The notes: a model not told the origin generated them from the sequence alone. A stretch of 5,614 nt of DNA from Acidobacteriota bacterium (GCA_005790265.1 SXVE01000054.1:1-5614); one strand, 5' to 3'; positions 1 through 5,614 are shown, counted from the first letter of the stretch. Made by a program: numbers and translations.

Positions 1-129
1 AACATCTTTTTGATCAACGCGATTCACATGCCGAGCGGTTTGGCGATTGCGCTTCCGCTTTTGGTCGGAATTTTATTTTTGGCTTACAGCGAACGCGAAA
101 AATACGCGCCGCTTTTCGCAGCGAAATAG
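1..129 (+). CDS. C-terminal end of a membrane protein (partial)
   Basis: The frame is open from the first base and ends at TAG 127-129, giving the last 42 residues of a protein that begins before the window. A hydrophobic stretch at about residues 10-29 (MPSGLAIALPLLVGILFLAY) looks like a final transmembrane helix. It is followed by a short charged tail (SEREKYAPLFAAK) that probably lies in the cytoplasm because of its Arg and Lys residues. Codon use matches the downstream genes, with frequent gcg, ctt and gaa. No family motif is visible in so short a piece, so the function is unknown; a transporter or a polytopic membrane enzyme would both fit. The next start codon lies 62 bases downstream. 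Confidence 0.7.
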   Translation, partial: NIFLINAIHMPSGLAIALPLLVGILFLAYSEREKYAPLFAAK

Positions 130-191
130 TAAATTCGCCCGGTTGCCTGCGCGCCGCTTTGTATTGCAAAATAACTGCGGGTGAAAAAAAT

Positions 192-299
192 ATGATGTTC
201 AGTCCTGAAAAAGCGCGCCGTTTTATGTGGTTCAGTCTCGGAATCGTGATTTCGCTGAGCATTTTGTATTTTCTTCAAAAATTCTTTGGCGCTTCTTAA
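192..299 (+). CDS. small single-pass membrane protein, 35 residues
   Basis: A short ORF opens with two consecutive ATG codons (192 and 195) and ends at TAA 297-299. A GGGTGA-like sequence at about 179-184 lies 7 to 10 bases before the two ATGs and could serve as ribosome binding site. The product has a short basic N-terminus (MMFSPEKARR) followed by a hydrophobic segment at residues 11-28 (FMWFSLGIVISLSILYFL) and a short tail QKFFGAS. This fits one membrane helix with the basic end in the cytoplasm. The next gene starts 2 bases after the stop, suggesting translational coupling. I recognise no family. It could be chance coding, but the basic-then-hydrophobic layout, the ribosome binding site and the tight spacing favour a real gene. 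Confidence 0.55.
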   Translation: MMFSPEKARRFMWFSLGIVISLSILYFLQKFFGAS

Positions 300-301
300 C
301 G

Positions 302-610
302 ATGGATATTTATTCAAAAGCAACATTTTTATCGGAATTTCAGCCGCGCAATCTGGCGAAACATCTGCAAAACAAAGATTGGCTTTTCGCCGAATATAAC
401 GAATCGAGCGAACAGCGCAAAGACGGAAAATATTACCGCGCGTTTGTTTTTCGCAATAAAGAACGCACCGTTTTCGGTTTGAAAGAATTTTACGAGGATC
501 GTCAGACGGATTTTCGCCAGCTCGCCGCGCGTGTTGTATCGGACGAAAAATTGCGCTCGGAAATGATTTCCGACGATGAAGATTTGCGCAAGATTTGGAA
601 AAGACATTAA
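302..610 (+). CDS. hypothetical protein, 102 residues, charged and soluble
   Basis: The frame encodes 102 residues from ATG 302 to TAA 608-610. It is also open upstream to a GTG at 227, but that would add 25 residues overlapping the small membrane-protein gene in another frame, so ATG 302 is preferred. The protein has no membrane segment or signal peptide. The first half has aromatic and amphipathic segments (NKDWLFAEYNES, GKYYRAFVFRNKERTVFGL) that look like beta strands. The C-terminal half is strongly charged and probably helical (DFRQLAARVVSDEKLRSEM, then DDEDLRKIWKRH). I do not recognise a family or a catalytic motif. Its start 2 bases after the upstream stop suggests the two are translated together; a cytoplasmic partner of the small membrane protein is possible but unproven. 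Confidence 0.7.
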   Translation: MDIYSKATFLSEFQPRNLAKHLQNKDWLFAEYNESSEQRKDGKYYRAFVFRNKERTVFGLKEFYEDRQTDFRQLAARVVSDEKLRSEMISDDEDLRKIWKRH

Positions 611-678
611 TTTGCGCAGCAGGTTGTTATTCTTTTTCGATGAGTTTGGCAAATTCGTCAAAGCGCTGTGTTTCAATG

Positions 679-684
679 TAAAAT
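679..684 (+). promoter_or_regulatory. possible -10 element before the acidic CsbD-like gene
   Basis: The last 20 bases before ATG 692 are AT-rich and contain TGTAAAAT, whose TAAAAT resembles a sigma-70 -10 box. No good -35 hexamer lies 16-18 bases upstream; a TTGGCA at 646-651 is too far away (27-base spacer). If used, the transcript would start within a few bases of the ATG, giving a leaderless or nearly leaderless message. This agrees with the lack of a Shine-Dalgarno sequence there. The call is weak. Confidence 0.25.
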
Positions 685-691
685 TTAATTT

Positions 692-952
692 ATGACAACG
701 GAAGAAACAGAAAAAACCGAAGAAATTGACCACACGACGGAAAATCTCGAATCGGTCGGTCAAATGATTATCGGCGGCATCGAACAAATCGGCGGCATTT
801 TAACCGGCGATCCGTATGCGCACGCCGAAGGCGCGTTTAACGTTGAAGCCGGCGTGCTTCATCAGGAAAGCAATCGCGCGCTCGACGCTATCGAGGAAAA
901 CGAAACGGCGGAAACCGAGCCGCACGAAGAAATCAAACAAACGCCGCAATAA
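692..952 (+). CDS. small acidic CsbD-like (UPF0337/YjbJ-type) protein
   Basis: The gene encodes 86 residues with 18 Glu and 3 Asp against only 2 Lys and 1 Arg, so it is strongly negative. The N-terminus (residues 1-20) and C-terminus (68-86) are Thr/Glu-rich and probably disordered. The centre, about residues 28-66 (GGIEQIGGILTGD, then HAEGAFNVEAGVLHQ), follows the spacing of the CsbD repeat, typically G-K-x-K-E-x-x-G-x-L-T-G-D followed by x-x-A-E-G-x-x-x-x-x-x-G. Here the conserved lysines are replaced by uncharged or acidic residues. CsbD-family proteins are small, abundant, general-stress-induced proteins of unknown biochemical role. ATG 692 has no Shine-Dalgarno sequence. The gene is separated from its left neighbour by 81 bases and from the following dehydrogenase by 28 bases, so it may head that transcript. 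The gene itself is likely; the family link was made by eye. Confidence 0.7.
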   Translation: MTTEETEKTEEIDHTTENLESVGQMIIGGIEQIGGILTGDPYAHAEGAFNVEAGVLHQESNRALDAIEENETAETEPHEEIKQTPQ

Positions 953-980
953 CCTTTCAATTCTTCAAAATCAAAAACAC

Positions 981-2117
981 ATGACAAAAAAGATTTTTGT
1001 AGCCGGTTCCGGCGGAATCGGAGAAGCCGCCGCGCTGCTTTTGCGCGAATGGTCGGAGCTTGAGACGGAAATTTATCTCGGCGATGTCAGCTCGGAAAAT
1101 TTACAAAAAGCGCGCGAAACCATCGCGCGCGGTTCGGCGAAAACCGCGAAAATCGAAACGATTTTGATGCCGCACGAGGGAAGCAGCGAAGCGATGAACG
1201 CGGCTTTTACGGCGTGCGATGTGCTGCTCGATTGTTCGCCGGGCGCGCAGGCTCCGCGAATGGCGCGTTTTGCCAAAGATTTCAAAATGCATTACGCGAA
1301 TCTGACCGAATATGTCGCGGAAACCGATGAAATCATTGAACTTGCCGCCGGTGCGGAAACGGGATTCGTGCTGCAAACCGGGTTGGCTCCCGGATTTATC
1401 AACGTGCTGGCGATGTCGCTCTACCGCAAATTCGTCGAACAATTTGAAAACGAATCGGTCGAAAAAATCGGGATGAAAGTCGGCGCGCTTTCGGCGCACG
1501 CGCATCAGCCGCATTTTTACGGTTTTACGTGGTCGCCGATTGGCGTGGCAACCGAATACGTCAAGCCTTCGCGCGTTATTCGCGATTCCAAAATCACCGA
1601 AATGCCCGCCTTGTCCGACCGCGAAACGATTGTCATCGGCGGCAGAACTGACGAAGCGGATTTAACGAGCGGCGGCGCGGCTGATTTGCCGGAATTTTTC
1701 AGCGGAAAATCAAAACGGCTCGATTATAAAACGCTGCGGCATCCGGGACATTACGCGTGGGTTGACGGAGTTGTGCGGCAGTTTCCGAACGACGAAAATC
1801 TATCAAACGTATTATTGGAAAGATTTCTAGCGGAAATTCCGGCGGTTGAAGATGATTTTGTGCTCGTTCACGCTTCGGTCGAAGGTTTCGATGCGCGCAG
1901 CGTGCGGCGTTTAATCGAAAAAGCGTATTTCGTCGAACCGATTACAATTAACGGCAATCATCTGCGCGCGATTCAAACGACGACCGCCGCGCCTTTGTGC
2001 GAAGCCGCGACGATGCTTTTGACCGGTAAATACAAAGGCGTCGTGTTGCAAAGTCAGCTTGAACCGACCGAATTTTTGAGCGGTAACTTTATCAGCCGGA
2101 TTTACCAAACTCGATAA
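981..2117 (+). CDS. saccharopine dehydrogenase-like NAD(P)-binding oxidoreductase
   Basis: The 378-residue protein begins with a Rossmann nucleotide-binding fold: strand KKIFVAG, the glycine loop G9-S-G-G-I-G14, and an acidic residue D35 after the second strand (EIYLGD), which in this fold usually favours NAD over NADP. Family-like landmarks follow: VLLDCSPG (81-88), GLAPGFINVLA (134-144), a TSGGAADLP segment (229-237), YKTLRHPGH (249-257), and a C-terminal LLTGKYKGVV (346-355). Order and length fit the saccharopine dehydrogenase/lysine dehydrogenase superfamily, whose members oxidise or form secondary amines of amino acids such as lysine. The exact substrate cannot be read from the sequence; lysine 6-dehydrogenase, carboxynorspermidine synthase-like and uncharacterised members all remain possible. 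ATG 981 is chosen because the glycine loop begins eight residues later; upstream in-frame sequence overlaps the acidic gene. No Shine-Dalgarno sequence is visible. The next gene begins 22 bases after the stop. Confidence 0.88.
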   Translation: MTKKIFVAGSGGIGEAAALLLREWSELETEIYLGDVSSENLQKARETIARGSAKTAKIETILMPHEGSSEAMNAAFTACDVLLDCSPGAQAPRMARFAKDFKMHYANLTEYVAETDEIIELAAGAETGFVLQTGLAPGFINVLAMSLYRKFVEQFENESVEKIGMKVGALSAHAHQPHFYGFTWSPIGVATEYVKPSRVIRDSKITEMPALSDRETIVIGGRTDEADLTSGGAADLPEFFSGKSKRLDYKTLRHPGHYAWVDGVVRQFPNDENLSNVLLERFLAEIPAVEDDFVLVHASVEGFDARSVRRLIEKAYFVEPITINGNHLRAIQTTTAAPLCEAATMLLTGKYKGVVLQSQLEPTEFLSGNFISRIYQTR

Positions 2118-2139
2118 ACCGAACGGGCACCAGATAAAA

Positions 2140-2769
2140 ATGCCGAAAATCGTCTGTCTTTCCGATACGCACAACTGTCACGATGAAATCAGCGTTCCGG
2201 ACGGCGACATTCTAATTCACGCCGGAGACGCCACGTTAAACGGAACGGAAATCGAAACGGAAAATTTCCTCGCCTGGTTTTCCGCCTTGCCGCACAAATA
2301 TAAAATATTCGTTGCCGGAAATCACGACTGGCTTTACGAAAAGAAAAACCGACGCGCCCGATTGCTAACCGCCGCTTACAAAATCGAGTATTTGCAGGAT
2401 TCGGCGATTGAAATTGACGGACTGAAAATCTACGGCAGTCCGTGGCAGCCGCGATTTTACGATTGGGCGTTCAACCTCAATCGCGGCGCGGAAATCGGCG
2501 AAAAATGGAAGTTGATTCCGCCGGATACCGACGTTTTAATCACGCACGGTCCGCCGCACGGAATTCTGGACGAAACGCCGCGCGGCGATTTGGCGGGCTG
2601 TGAAGAATTGATAAAACGCGTCGCCGAAATTCGCCCGCGTCTGCACGTTTTCGGGCACATTCATCAAGGCTATGGTTCGCTCGAAAAATTTGGCGTTCGA
2701 TTCGTCAATGCGTCGGTGTGCGACGAATCATACGTGCCGTCGCAAAAACCGATAATCGTTAATTTATAA
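2140..2769 (+). CDS. metallophosphoesterase, MPPED1/MPPED2-like (UPF0046 type)
   Basis: The 209-residue protein is a single calcineurin-like phosphoesterase domain with every signature in order: D9-T-H11, G29-D30, G60-N61-H62-D63, T135-H136-G-P-P and G172-H173-I-H175. Expected metal ligands D9, H11, D30, N61, H136, H173 and H175 are all present, with H62 as the probable catalytic histidine. Stretches such as GSPWQPRFYDWAFNL (99-113), LITHGPPHG (133-141) and LHVFGHIHQGYG (168-179) are characteristic of the MPPED1/MPPED2 and Rv0805-related class III phosphodiesterases, which hydrolyse phosphodiesters including 2',3'-cyclic nucleotides in vitro. The natural substrate is unknown. There is no signal peptide, so it should be cytoplasmic. 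It lies 22 bases after the dehydrogenase stop and is likely co-transcribed with it. No strong ribosome binding site precedes the ATG. Confidence 0.92.
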   Translation: MPKIVCLSDTHNCHDEISVPDGDILIHAGDATLNGTEIETENFLAWFSALPHKYKIFVAGNHDWLYEKKNRRARLLTAAYKIEYLQDSAIEIDGLKIYGSPWQPRFYDWAFNLNRGAEIGEKWKLIPPDTDVLITHGPPHGILDETPRGDLAGCEELIKRVAEIRPRLHVFGHIHQGYGSLEKFGVRFVNASVCDESYVPSQKPIIVNL

Positions 2770-2794
2770 TCCAACCTTCGTGGCTGCGCCGATT

Positions 2795-2823
2795 TTTCAA
2801 TCCAGTTGTCTCAGTGTTAAACT
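2795..2823 (+). promoter_or_regulatory. possible extended -10 promoter before the acyltransferase gene
   Basis: TGTTAAACT at 2815-2823 fits an extended -10 element (TG, one base, then TAAACT at 2818-2823). A weak -35 candidate, TTTCAA at 2795-2800, sits with a 17-base spacer. Transcription would begin around 2829-2831, leaving roughly 8-10 bases before ATG 2839, so the message would be almost leaderless. The 69-base gap after the phosphoesterase gene and the lack of a Shine-Dalgarno sequence agree with a separate transcript starting here. Confidence 0.35.
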
Positions 2824-2839
2824 AAGCTTTTTTAGTTTA
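2818..2839. repeat. 8-bp perfect inverted repeat over the -10 box and start codon
   Basis: TAAACTAA (2818-2825) and TTAGTTTA (2832-2839) are exact reverse complements separated by six bases (GCTTTT). The left arm covers the candidate -10 box and the right arm ends on the A of the acyltransferase ATG. It could be an operator for a dimeric repressor. Being AT-rich, it would make only a weak RNA hairpin, so a terminator is unlikely. Chance is a real alternative in such an AT-rich stretch. Confidence 0.4.
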
Positions 2840-3741
2840 TGTCGCAGTTGCCATCAGCCGTCACAGAAGATTCGATTGTTTCCGCACCGCAAGTCGCCAT
2901 CGAGCCGACCGCCGAAGAAATTTCCGTCTTAAATTCAACCGAAAAAATCGGATTTCATTTGACGCGCCGAATGAATCAAGGCGCGTGGAAACGATTCTGG
3001 ACGTTTTGCCAGCGCCACGTCGGTTCGCTCTGGATCAAAATCTGCACTTCTAATTTGATGAATGTGTTCGGCTTGGAAAATCTGGAAAAAGCCTCAACCG
3101 AAAAACCGCTCGTGCTCGTCGCCAATCACCGCTCGTTTTTTGATATGTACACGGTTTCGAGCGTGATTTTCCGGCAGACGAAGCGACCGATGCGGTTGTT
3201 TTTCCCCGTTCGCGCCAAGTTTTTTTACACGAGTCCGGTTGGCTGGCTGGTCAATTTGGTAATGGGTTGGTGGGCGATGTATCCACCGTTTTTTCGCGAG
3301 GAAAAAGAAGCGGCAAAACGCGAATTCGACAAATTTTCACTGCGCGAACTCATTCGCCTCGCGTCAACCGGACGCGGAAATATTATCGGTTTTCATCCGG
3401 AAGGCAAAAGAAATCTAAGCGAAGACGCGTATAATTTTTTGCCCGCGCAGCCGGGCATCGGAAAAGTCATCTACGCGGCGCATCCGCAAGTCGTGCCGGT
3501 TTTTATCGCCGGTCTCGGCAACGATTTGAAAAAACAGGTTTTGGGAAACTGGACGGGCGGCGAAAAAGTTCGTATCTGGTTCGGCGAGCCGATTGATTTA
3601 ACCGAATTTTACGCAAAATCCGACCGATTGCGCACGCACAAGGAAATCGCGGATTTTTTAATGGTGAAAATCAGCGAACTCGGCGAACAAGACCGACAAA
3701 AATTTGCAAACGAAGCGAATGCCTTTGAATCGGGCGGTTAA
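2839..3741 (+). CDS. PlsC-like lysophospholipid acyltransferase
   Basis: The 300-residue protein carries the glycerolipid acyltransferase motifs in order: block I N96-H97-R-S-F-F-D102 (the HX4D catalytic pair), a likely block II around YPPFFREEKE (148-157), block III F185-H-P-E-G-K-R191 for phosphate binding, and block IV VVPVFIAGL (218-226). Such enzymes move an acyl group from acyl-ACP or acyl-CoA to a lysophospholipid, typically 1-acyl-glycerol-3-phosphate, on the inner face of the cytoplasmic membrane. Hydrophobic segments at about 60-75 and 135-147 may anchor it. Residues 1-40 are an Ala/Pro/Glu-rich extension with no motif and are probably flexible; a later start at Met45 (2971) cannot be excluded. 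Whether this is the housekeeping PlsC or a paralogue with another acceptor is not clear. A candidate promoter and palindrome precede it, and the efflux pump gene follows after 60 bases. Confidence 0.9.
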   Translation: MSQLPSAVTEDSIVSAPQVAIEPTAEEISVLNSTEKIGFHLTRRMNQGAWKRFWTFCQRHVGSLWIKICTSNLMNVFGLENLEKASTEKPLVLVANHRSFFDMYTVSSVIFRQTKRPMRLFFPVRAKFFYTSPVGWLVNLVMGWWAMYPPFFREEKEAAKREFDKFSLRELIRLASTGRGNIIGFHPEGKRNLSEDAYNFLPAQPGIGKVIYAAHPQVVPVFIAGLGNDLKKQVLGNWTGGEKVRIWFGEPIDLTEFYAKSDRLRTHKEIADFLMVKISELGEQDRQKFANEANAFESGG

Positions 3742-3787
3742 AAAACTAAACTGGAAATTGTTGCGAAACATCAAACAAGCGAACAAA

Positions 3788-3798
3788 AGGGAAGTGAG
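3788..3798 (+). promoter_or_regulatory. ribosome binding site supporting the TTG start at 3802
   Basis: The purine-rich AGGGAAGTGAG lies just before TTG 3802. Its AGGGA part (3788-3792) is 9 bases from the start, a normal Shine-Dalgarno spacing. The first downstream ATG in frame (3832) has no such sequence before it, so the TTG start is preferred. It is the clearest ribosome binding site in the window. Confidence 0.65.
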
Positions 3799-3801
3799 AA
3801 A

Positions 3802-5421
3802 TTGAAAGAACAAACCAAACCGCTGCTTGAAATGACCGCGCGCCGCCGCATTGCCGTGACGGTCGGCGTGATGACCGGAATGTTTATCGCTGCGCTCGAA
3901 GCGACGGTCGTCGGCACGGCGATGCCGACCGTGATCGCCTCGCTCGGCGGCTTGAGCCATTACAGCTGGGTTTTTTCCGCTTACCTCGTTACGTCAACCG
4001 TGACGGTTCCGGTGTGGGGAAAATTGTCGGATTTATATGGTCGGCGGCTTTTATACCAAGTCGGCATCGGCGTCTTTTTACTCGGAACTCTCCTTTCCGG
4101 TTTGTCCGGTTCGATGACGCAGCTAATCGTTTTTCGGGCAATTCAGGGACTCGGAGCCGGAGCATTGATTCCGCTCGGAATGACCATTATCGGCGATATT
4201 TTTACGCTCGAAGAACGCGCGAAAATGCAGGCTTATTTCAGCGGCGTCTGGGGACTTTCGAGCGTCATCGGTCCGATTGTCGGCGGTTTTATCACCGATC
4301 AAATTTCGTGGCGCTGGGTGTTTTTCGTCAATCTGCCAATCGGCGTGATCGCCGCGATGATCATCGGATTTGCTTTGAAAGAGCCGAAACAGCACGAAAA
4401 ACCGACAATTGACTACGCCGGAGCGGCGCTTTTGATGCTCGCGATCAGTTTGTTGATGCTCGCAATGGTCGAAGGCGGCGCATCGCTCGCCACGCTGTTT
4501 TCGCCGCTCAATATCGGATTGTTCAGCGCTTCAGTCATTCTGCTTTTCGCGTTTTTCTGGGTCGAAAAACGCGCGAAAGATCCGATTATTCCGTTTGAGC
4601 TTTTTCGCAATCGAACCGTCGCCGTTTCAATCGCTGCCGGATTTCTGGCGGGCGTCGCGATGTTCGGCGCGATTTCGTTCATTCCGCTGTTCGCGCAGGG
4701 CGCGCTCGGCTCGTCAGCAACCGAAGCCGGATCGCTTTTGACGCCGCTGATGCTCAGTTGGGTGACGATGTCCGTGGTCGGCGGGCGGCTTTTGCTCAAA
4801 GTCGGTTATCGCTCGATCACGATTGTCGGATTTGTTCTTCTGACCGTCGGTTTCATCTTTTTATCGTTATTCGAGCGCGACACGGCGCGAATCTGGCTTT
4901 ATTTCGATTTAGTTTTGATCGGCGCAGGACTCGGATTAACGATGCTGACGCTGCTCATCGCCGTTCAGCAAGCCGTTGAGCGCACCAAACTCGGCGTCGT
5001 CACTTCGCTGAATCAATTTTCCAGAGCCATCGGCGGCGCGCTCGGCGTGGCGGTAATGGGTGCGGTTCTAACCGCCGGTTTAGCCGCGCAGTTAAACGCG
5101 GTCGCACATAACGGAAGCGGTGATTTGTCAGTCGAACAGGCGGCGGAATTGTCCGCAAATCCGAACGCGCTGATTGATCCGCAGGCGCGCAGCGGTTTAT
5201 CGGCGGAAACATTTGAGATTTTGCAGGAAGCGATGGCGACTTCAATTCACCGCGTTTTCTGGGTCGGCGCGCTTTTGTCAGCGATGGCTTTGCTCGTTGC
5301 CTTTCTGCTGCCGAAACAGCACATTTCGGAAATTCACCGCACCGACGGGCAAGTCGGCGAAAAAACTCTAATGGCGCAGCAAACGACGATCAACGCGAGA
5401 AATCAACCGACGGTTGAGTAA
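3802..5421 (+). CDS. DHA2 (EmrB/QacA-type) MFS multidrug efflux transporter
   Basis: The 539-residue protein has about 14 hydrophobic helices: roughly 16-38, 52-72, 83-103, 108-131, 143-163, 171-191, 204-223, 235-255, 273-295, 306-329, 336-356, 364-386, 408-430 and 483-504. This is the count of the 14-helix drug:H+ antiporter family. Its motifs are clear: LEATVVGTAMPT (32-43, motif D1), motif A G73-K-L-S-D77-L-Y-G-R-R82, motif B R112-A-I-Q-G-L-G, antiporter motif C at 148-162 (GPIVGG), and WRWVFFVNLPIG (170-181), a DHA2 signature. These pumps use the proton gradient to export lipophilic compounds across the inner membrane; the substrate cannot be predicted. A hydrophilic loop (about 431-482) precedes the last helix, and a polar tail of about 35 residues ends the protein. 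The start is TTG, supported by the ribosome binding site. No EmrA-like adaptor or dedicated regulator is visible nearby. Confidence 0.93.
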   Translation: MKEQTKPLLEMTARRRIAVTVGVMTGMFIAALEATVVGTAMPTVIASLGGLSHYSWVFSAYLVTSTVTVPVWGKLSDLYGRRLLYQVGIGVFLLGTLLSGLSGSMTQLIVFRAIQGLGAGALIPLGMTIIGDIFTLEERAKMQAYFSGVWGLSSVIGPIVGGFITDQISWRWVFFVNLPIGVIAAMIIGFALKEPKQHEKPTIDYAGAALLMLAISLLMLAMVEGGASLATLFSPLNIGLFSASVILLFAFFWVEKRAKDPIIPFELFRNRTVAVSIAAGFLAGVAMFGAISFIPLFAQGALGSSATEAGSLLTPLMLSWVTMSVVGGRLLLKVGYRSITIVGFVLLTVGFIFLSLFERDTARIWLYFDLVLIGAGLGLTMLTLLIAVQQAVERTKLGVVTSLNQFSRAIGGALGVAVMGAVLTAGLAAQLNAVAHNGSGDLSVEQAAELSANPNALIDPQARSGLSAETFEILQEAMATSIHRVFWVGALLSAMALLVAFLLPKQHISEIHRTDGQVGEKTLMAQQTTINARNQPTVE

Positions 5422-5430
5422 AGTAAAATA

Positions 5431-5614
5431 GCCACAAAAGGCACAGAAAACGCAAAAAAAATGAGAAAAAAGAGTTCGGAAGAATAGGACGCGGATGAAC
5501 ACGGATCGGGCGAATTTTCACAGATTTATTTTTATAAAATTTCTTATCCGTGCCGATTCGTGCTTTTTTCGCGCAAATCCGTGTGCTATTTCTTAGTTTT
5601 TGCGTTTTATGCGC
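5431..5614. repeat. nested inverted-repeat intergenic element, probably continuing past the window
   Basis: The non-coding DNA after the efflux pump gene is built of inverted repeats. The outer arms are 5441-5458 and 5597-5614, matching as reverse complements at 16 of 18 positions around a shared AAAACGCAAAAA core. Inside, ACACGGAT (5499-5506) is exactly complementary to ATCCGTGT (5577-5584), and CACGGAT also to ATCCGTG (5546-5552). The centre holds the palindrome TTTTATAAAA (5530-5539). The phrases GCCACAAAAGGCAC, GCGGATGAACACGGAT and CTTATCCGTG resemble dispersed intergenic repeats I know from acidobacterial, planctomycete and similar genomes, whose function is unsettled. No ORF of note lies here. 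It might also help end transcription of the pump gene, but no classic GC-hairpin plus T-run terminator is visible. Confidence 0.65.

Noticed and set aside
143..176. Promoter before the 35-residue membrane protein (TTGCCT with an AT-rich box)
   Set aside because: No -10-like hexamer lies at an acceptable spacing from the TTGCCT.
227..301. N-terminal GTG extension of the 102-residue protein
   Set aside because: It would overlap the small membrane-protein gene in another frame, and ATG 302 immediately follows that gene's stop.
329..787. Long minus-strand open frame across the 102-residue gene
   Set aside because: Its composition (Phe- and Arg-rich, no motif) is that of antisense to real coding sequence, and it crosses two plus-strand genes and a gap.
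816..980. In-frame upstream extension of the dehydrogenase
   Set aside because: It overlaps the acidic gene, reads as a low-quality Lys/Arg-rich stretch, and the Rossmann glycine loop sits where expected for a start at 981.
2770..2800. Terminator after the metallophosphoesterase gene (GGCTGCGCC followed by T's)
   Set aside because: The stem would be only about 3 base pairs, too weak for an intrinsic terminator.
4413..4799. Minus-strand and alternative-frame open stretches inside the efflux pump gene
   Set aside because: They are antisense or out-of-frame reads of a gene with clear MFS motifs throughout; high use of gcg and cgc codons keeps other frames open.

Overview
The window looks like ordinary chromosomal DNA from a Gram-negative bacterium of mid-range GC. 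Codons such as gcg (Ala) and cgc (Arg) sit beside A-rich codons such as gaa and aaa. That style, together with a dispersed 'GCGGATGAACACGGAT / ATCCGTG' intergenic element at the right end, suggests Acidobacteriota (Blastocatellia-like). This placement is inferred from style only; no marker gene is present. All convincing genes lie on the + strand. No rRNA, tRNA, CRISPR array, transposase or phage gene was seen.

Left part (1-952): the C-terminal end of a membrane protein; a 35-residue single-helix membrane protein; a 102-residue charged protein of unknown function starting 2 bases after it; and, after an 81-base gap, an 86-residue very acidic protein whose centre resembles the CsbD/YjbJ (UPF0337) stress-protein repeat, with the usual lysines lost.

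Middle (981-2769): a saccharopine-dehydrogenase-like NAD(P)-binding oxidoreductase, followed 22 bases later by a calcineurin-type metallophosphoesterase of the MPPED1/MPPED2 (UPF0046) type with a complete metal site. The spacing suggests one transcript, but no shared pathway is evident.

Right part (2839-5421): a PlsC-type lysophospholipid acyltransferase behind its own promoter-like region, which carries an 8-bp inverted repeat touching the start codon. Sixty bases further on is a 14-helix DHA2 (EmrB/QacA-type) major facilitator efflux pump that begins with TTG and has the clearest ribosome binding site in the window. Both proteins act at the inner membrane and may be co-transcribed.

Right end (5422-5614): non-coding DNA filled by a nested inverted-repeat element that appears to run past the window. 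I found no convincing new multi-gene system. The most useful leads are this repeat element, the CsbD-like acidic protein, the small-protein pair at 192-610, and the palindrome over the acyltransferase start.
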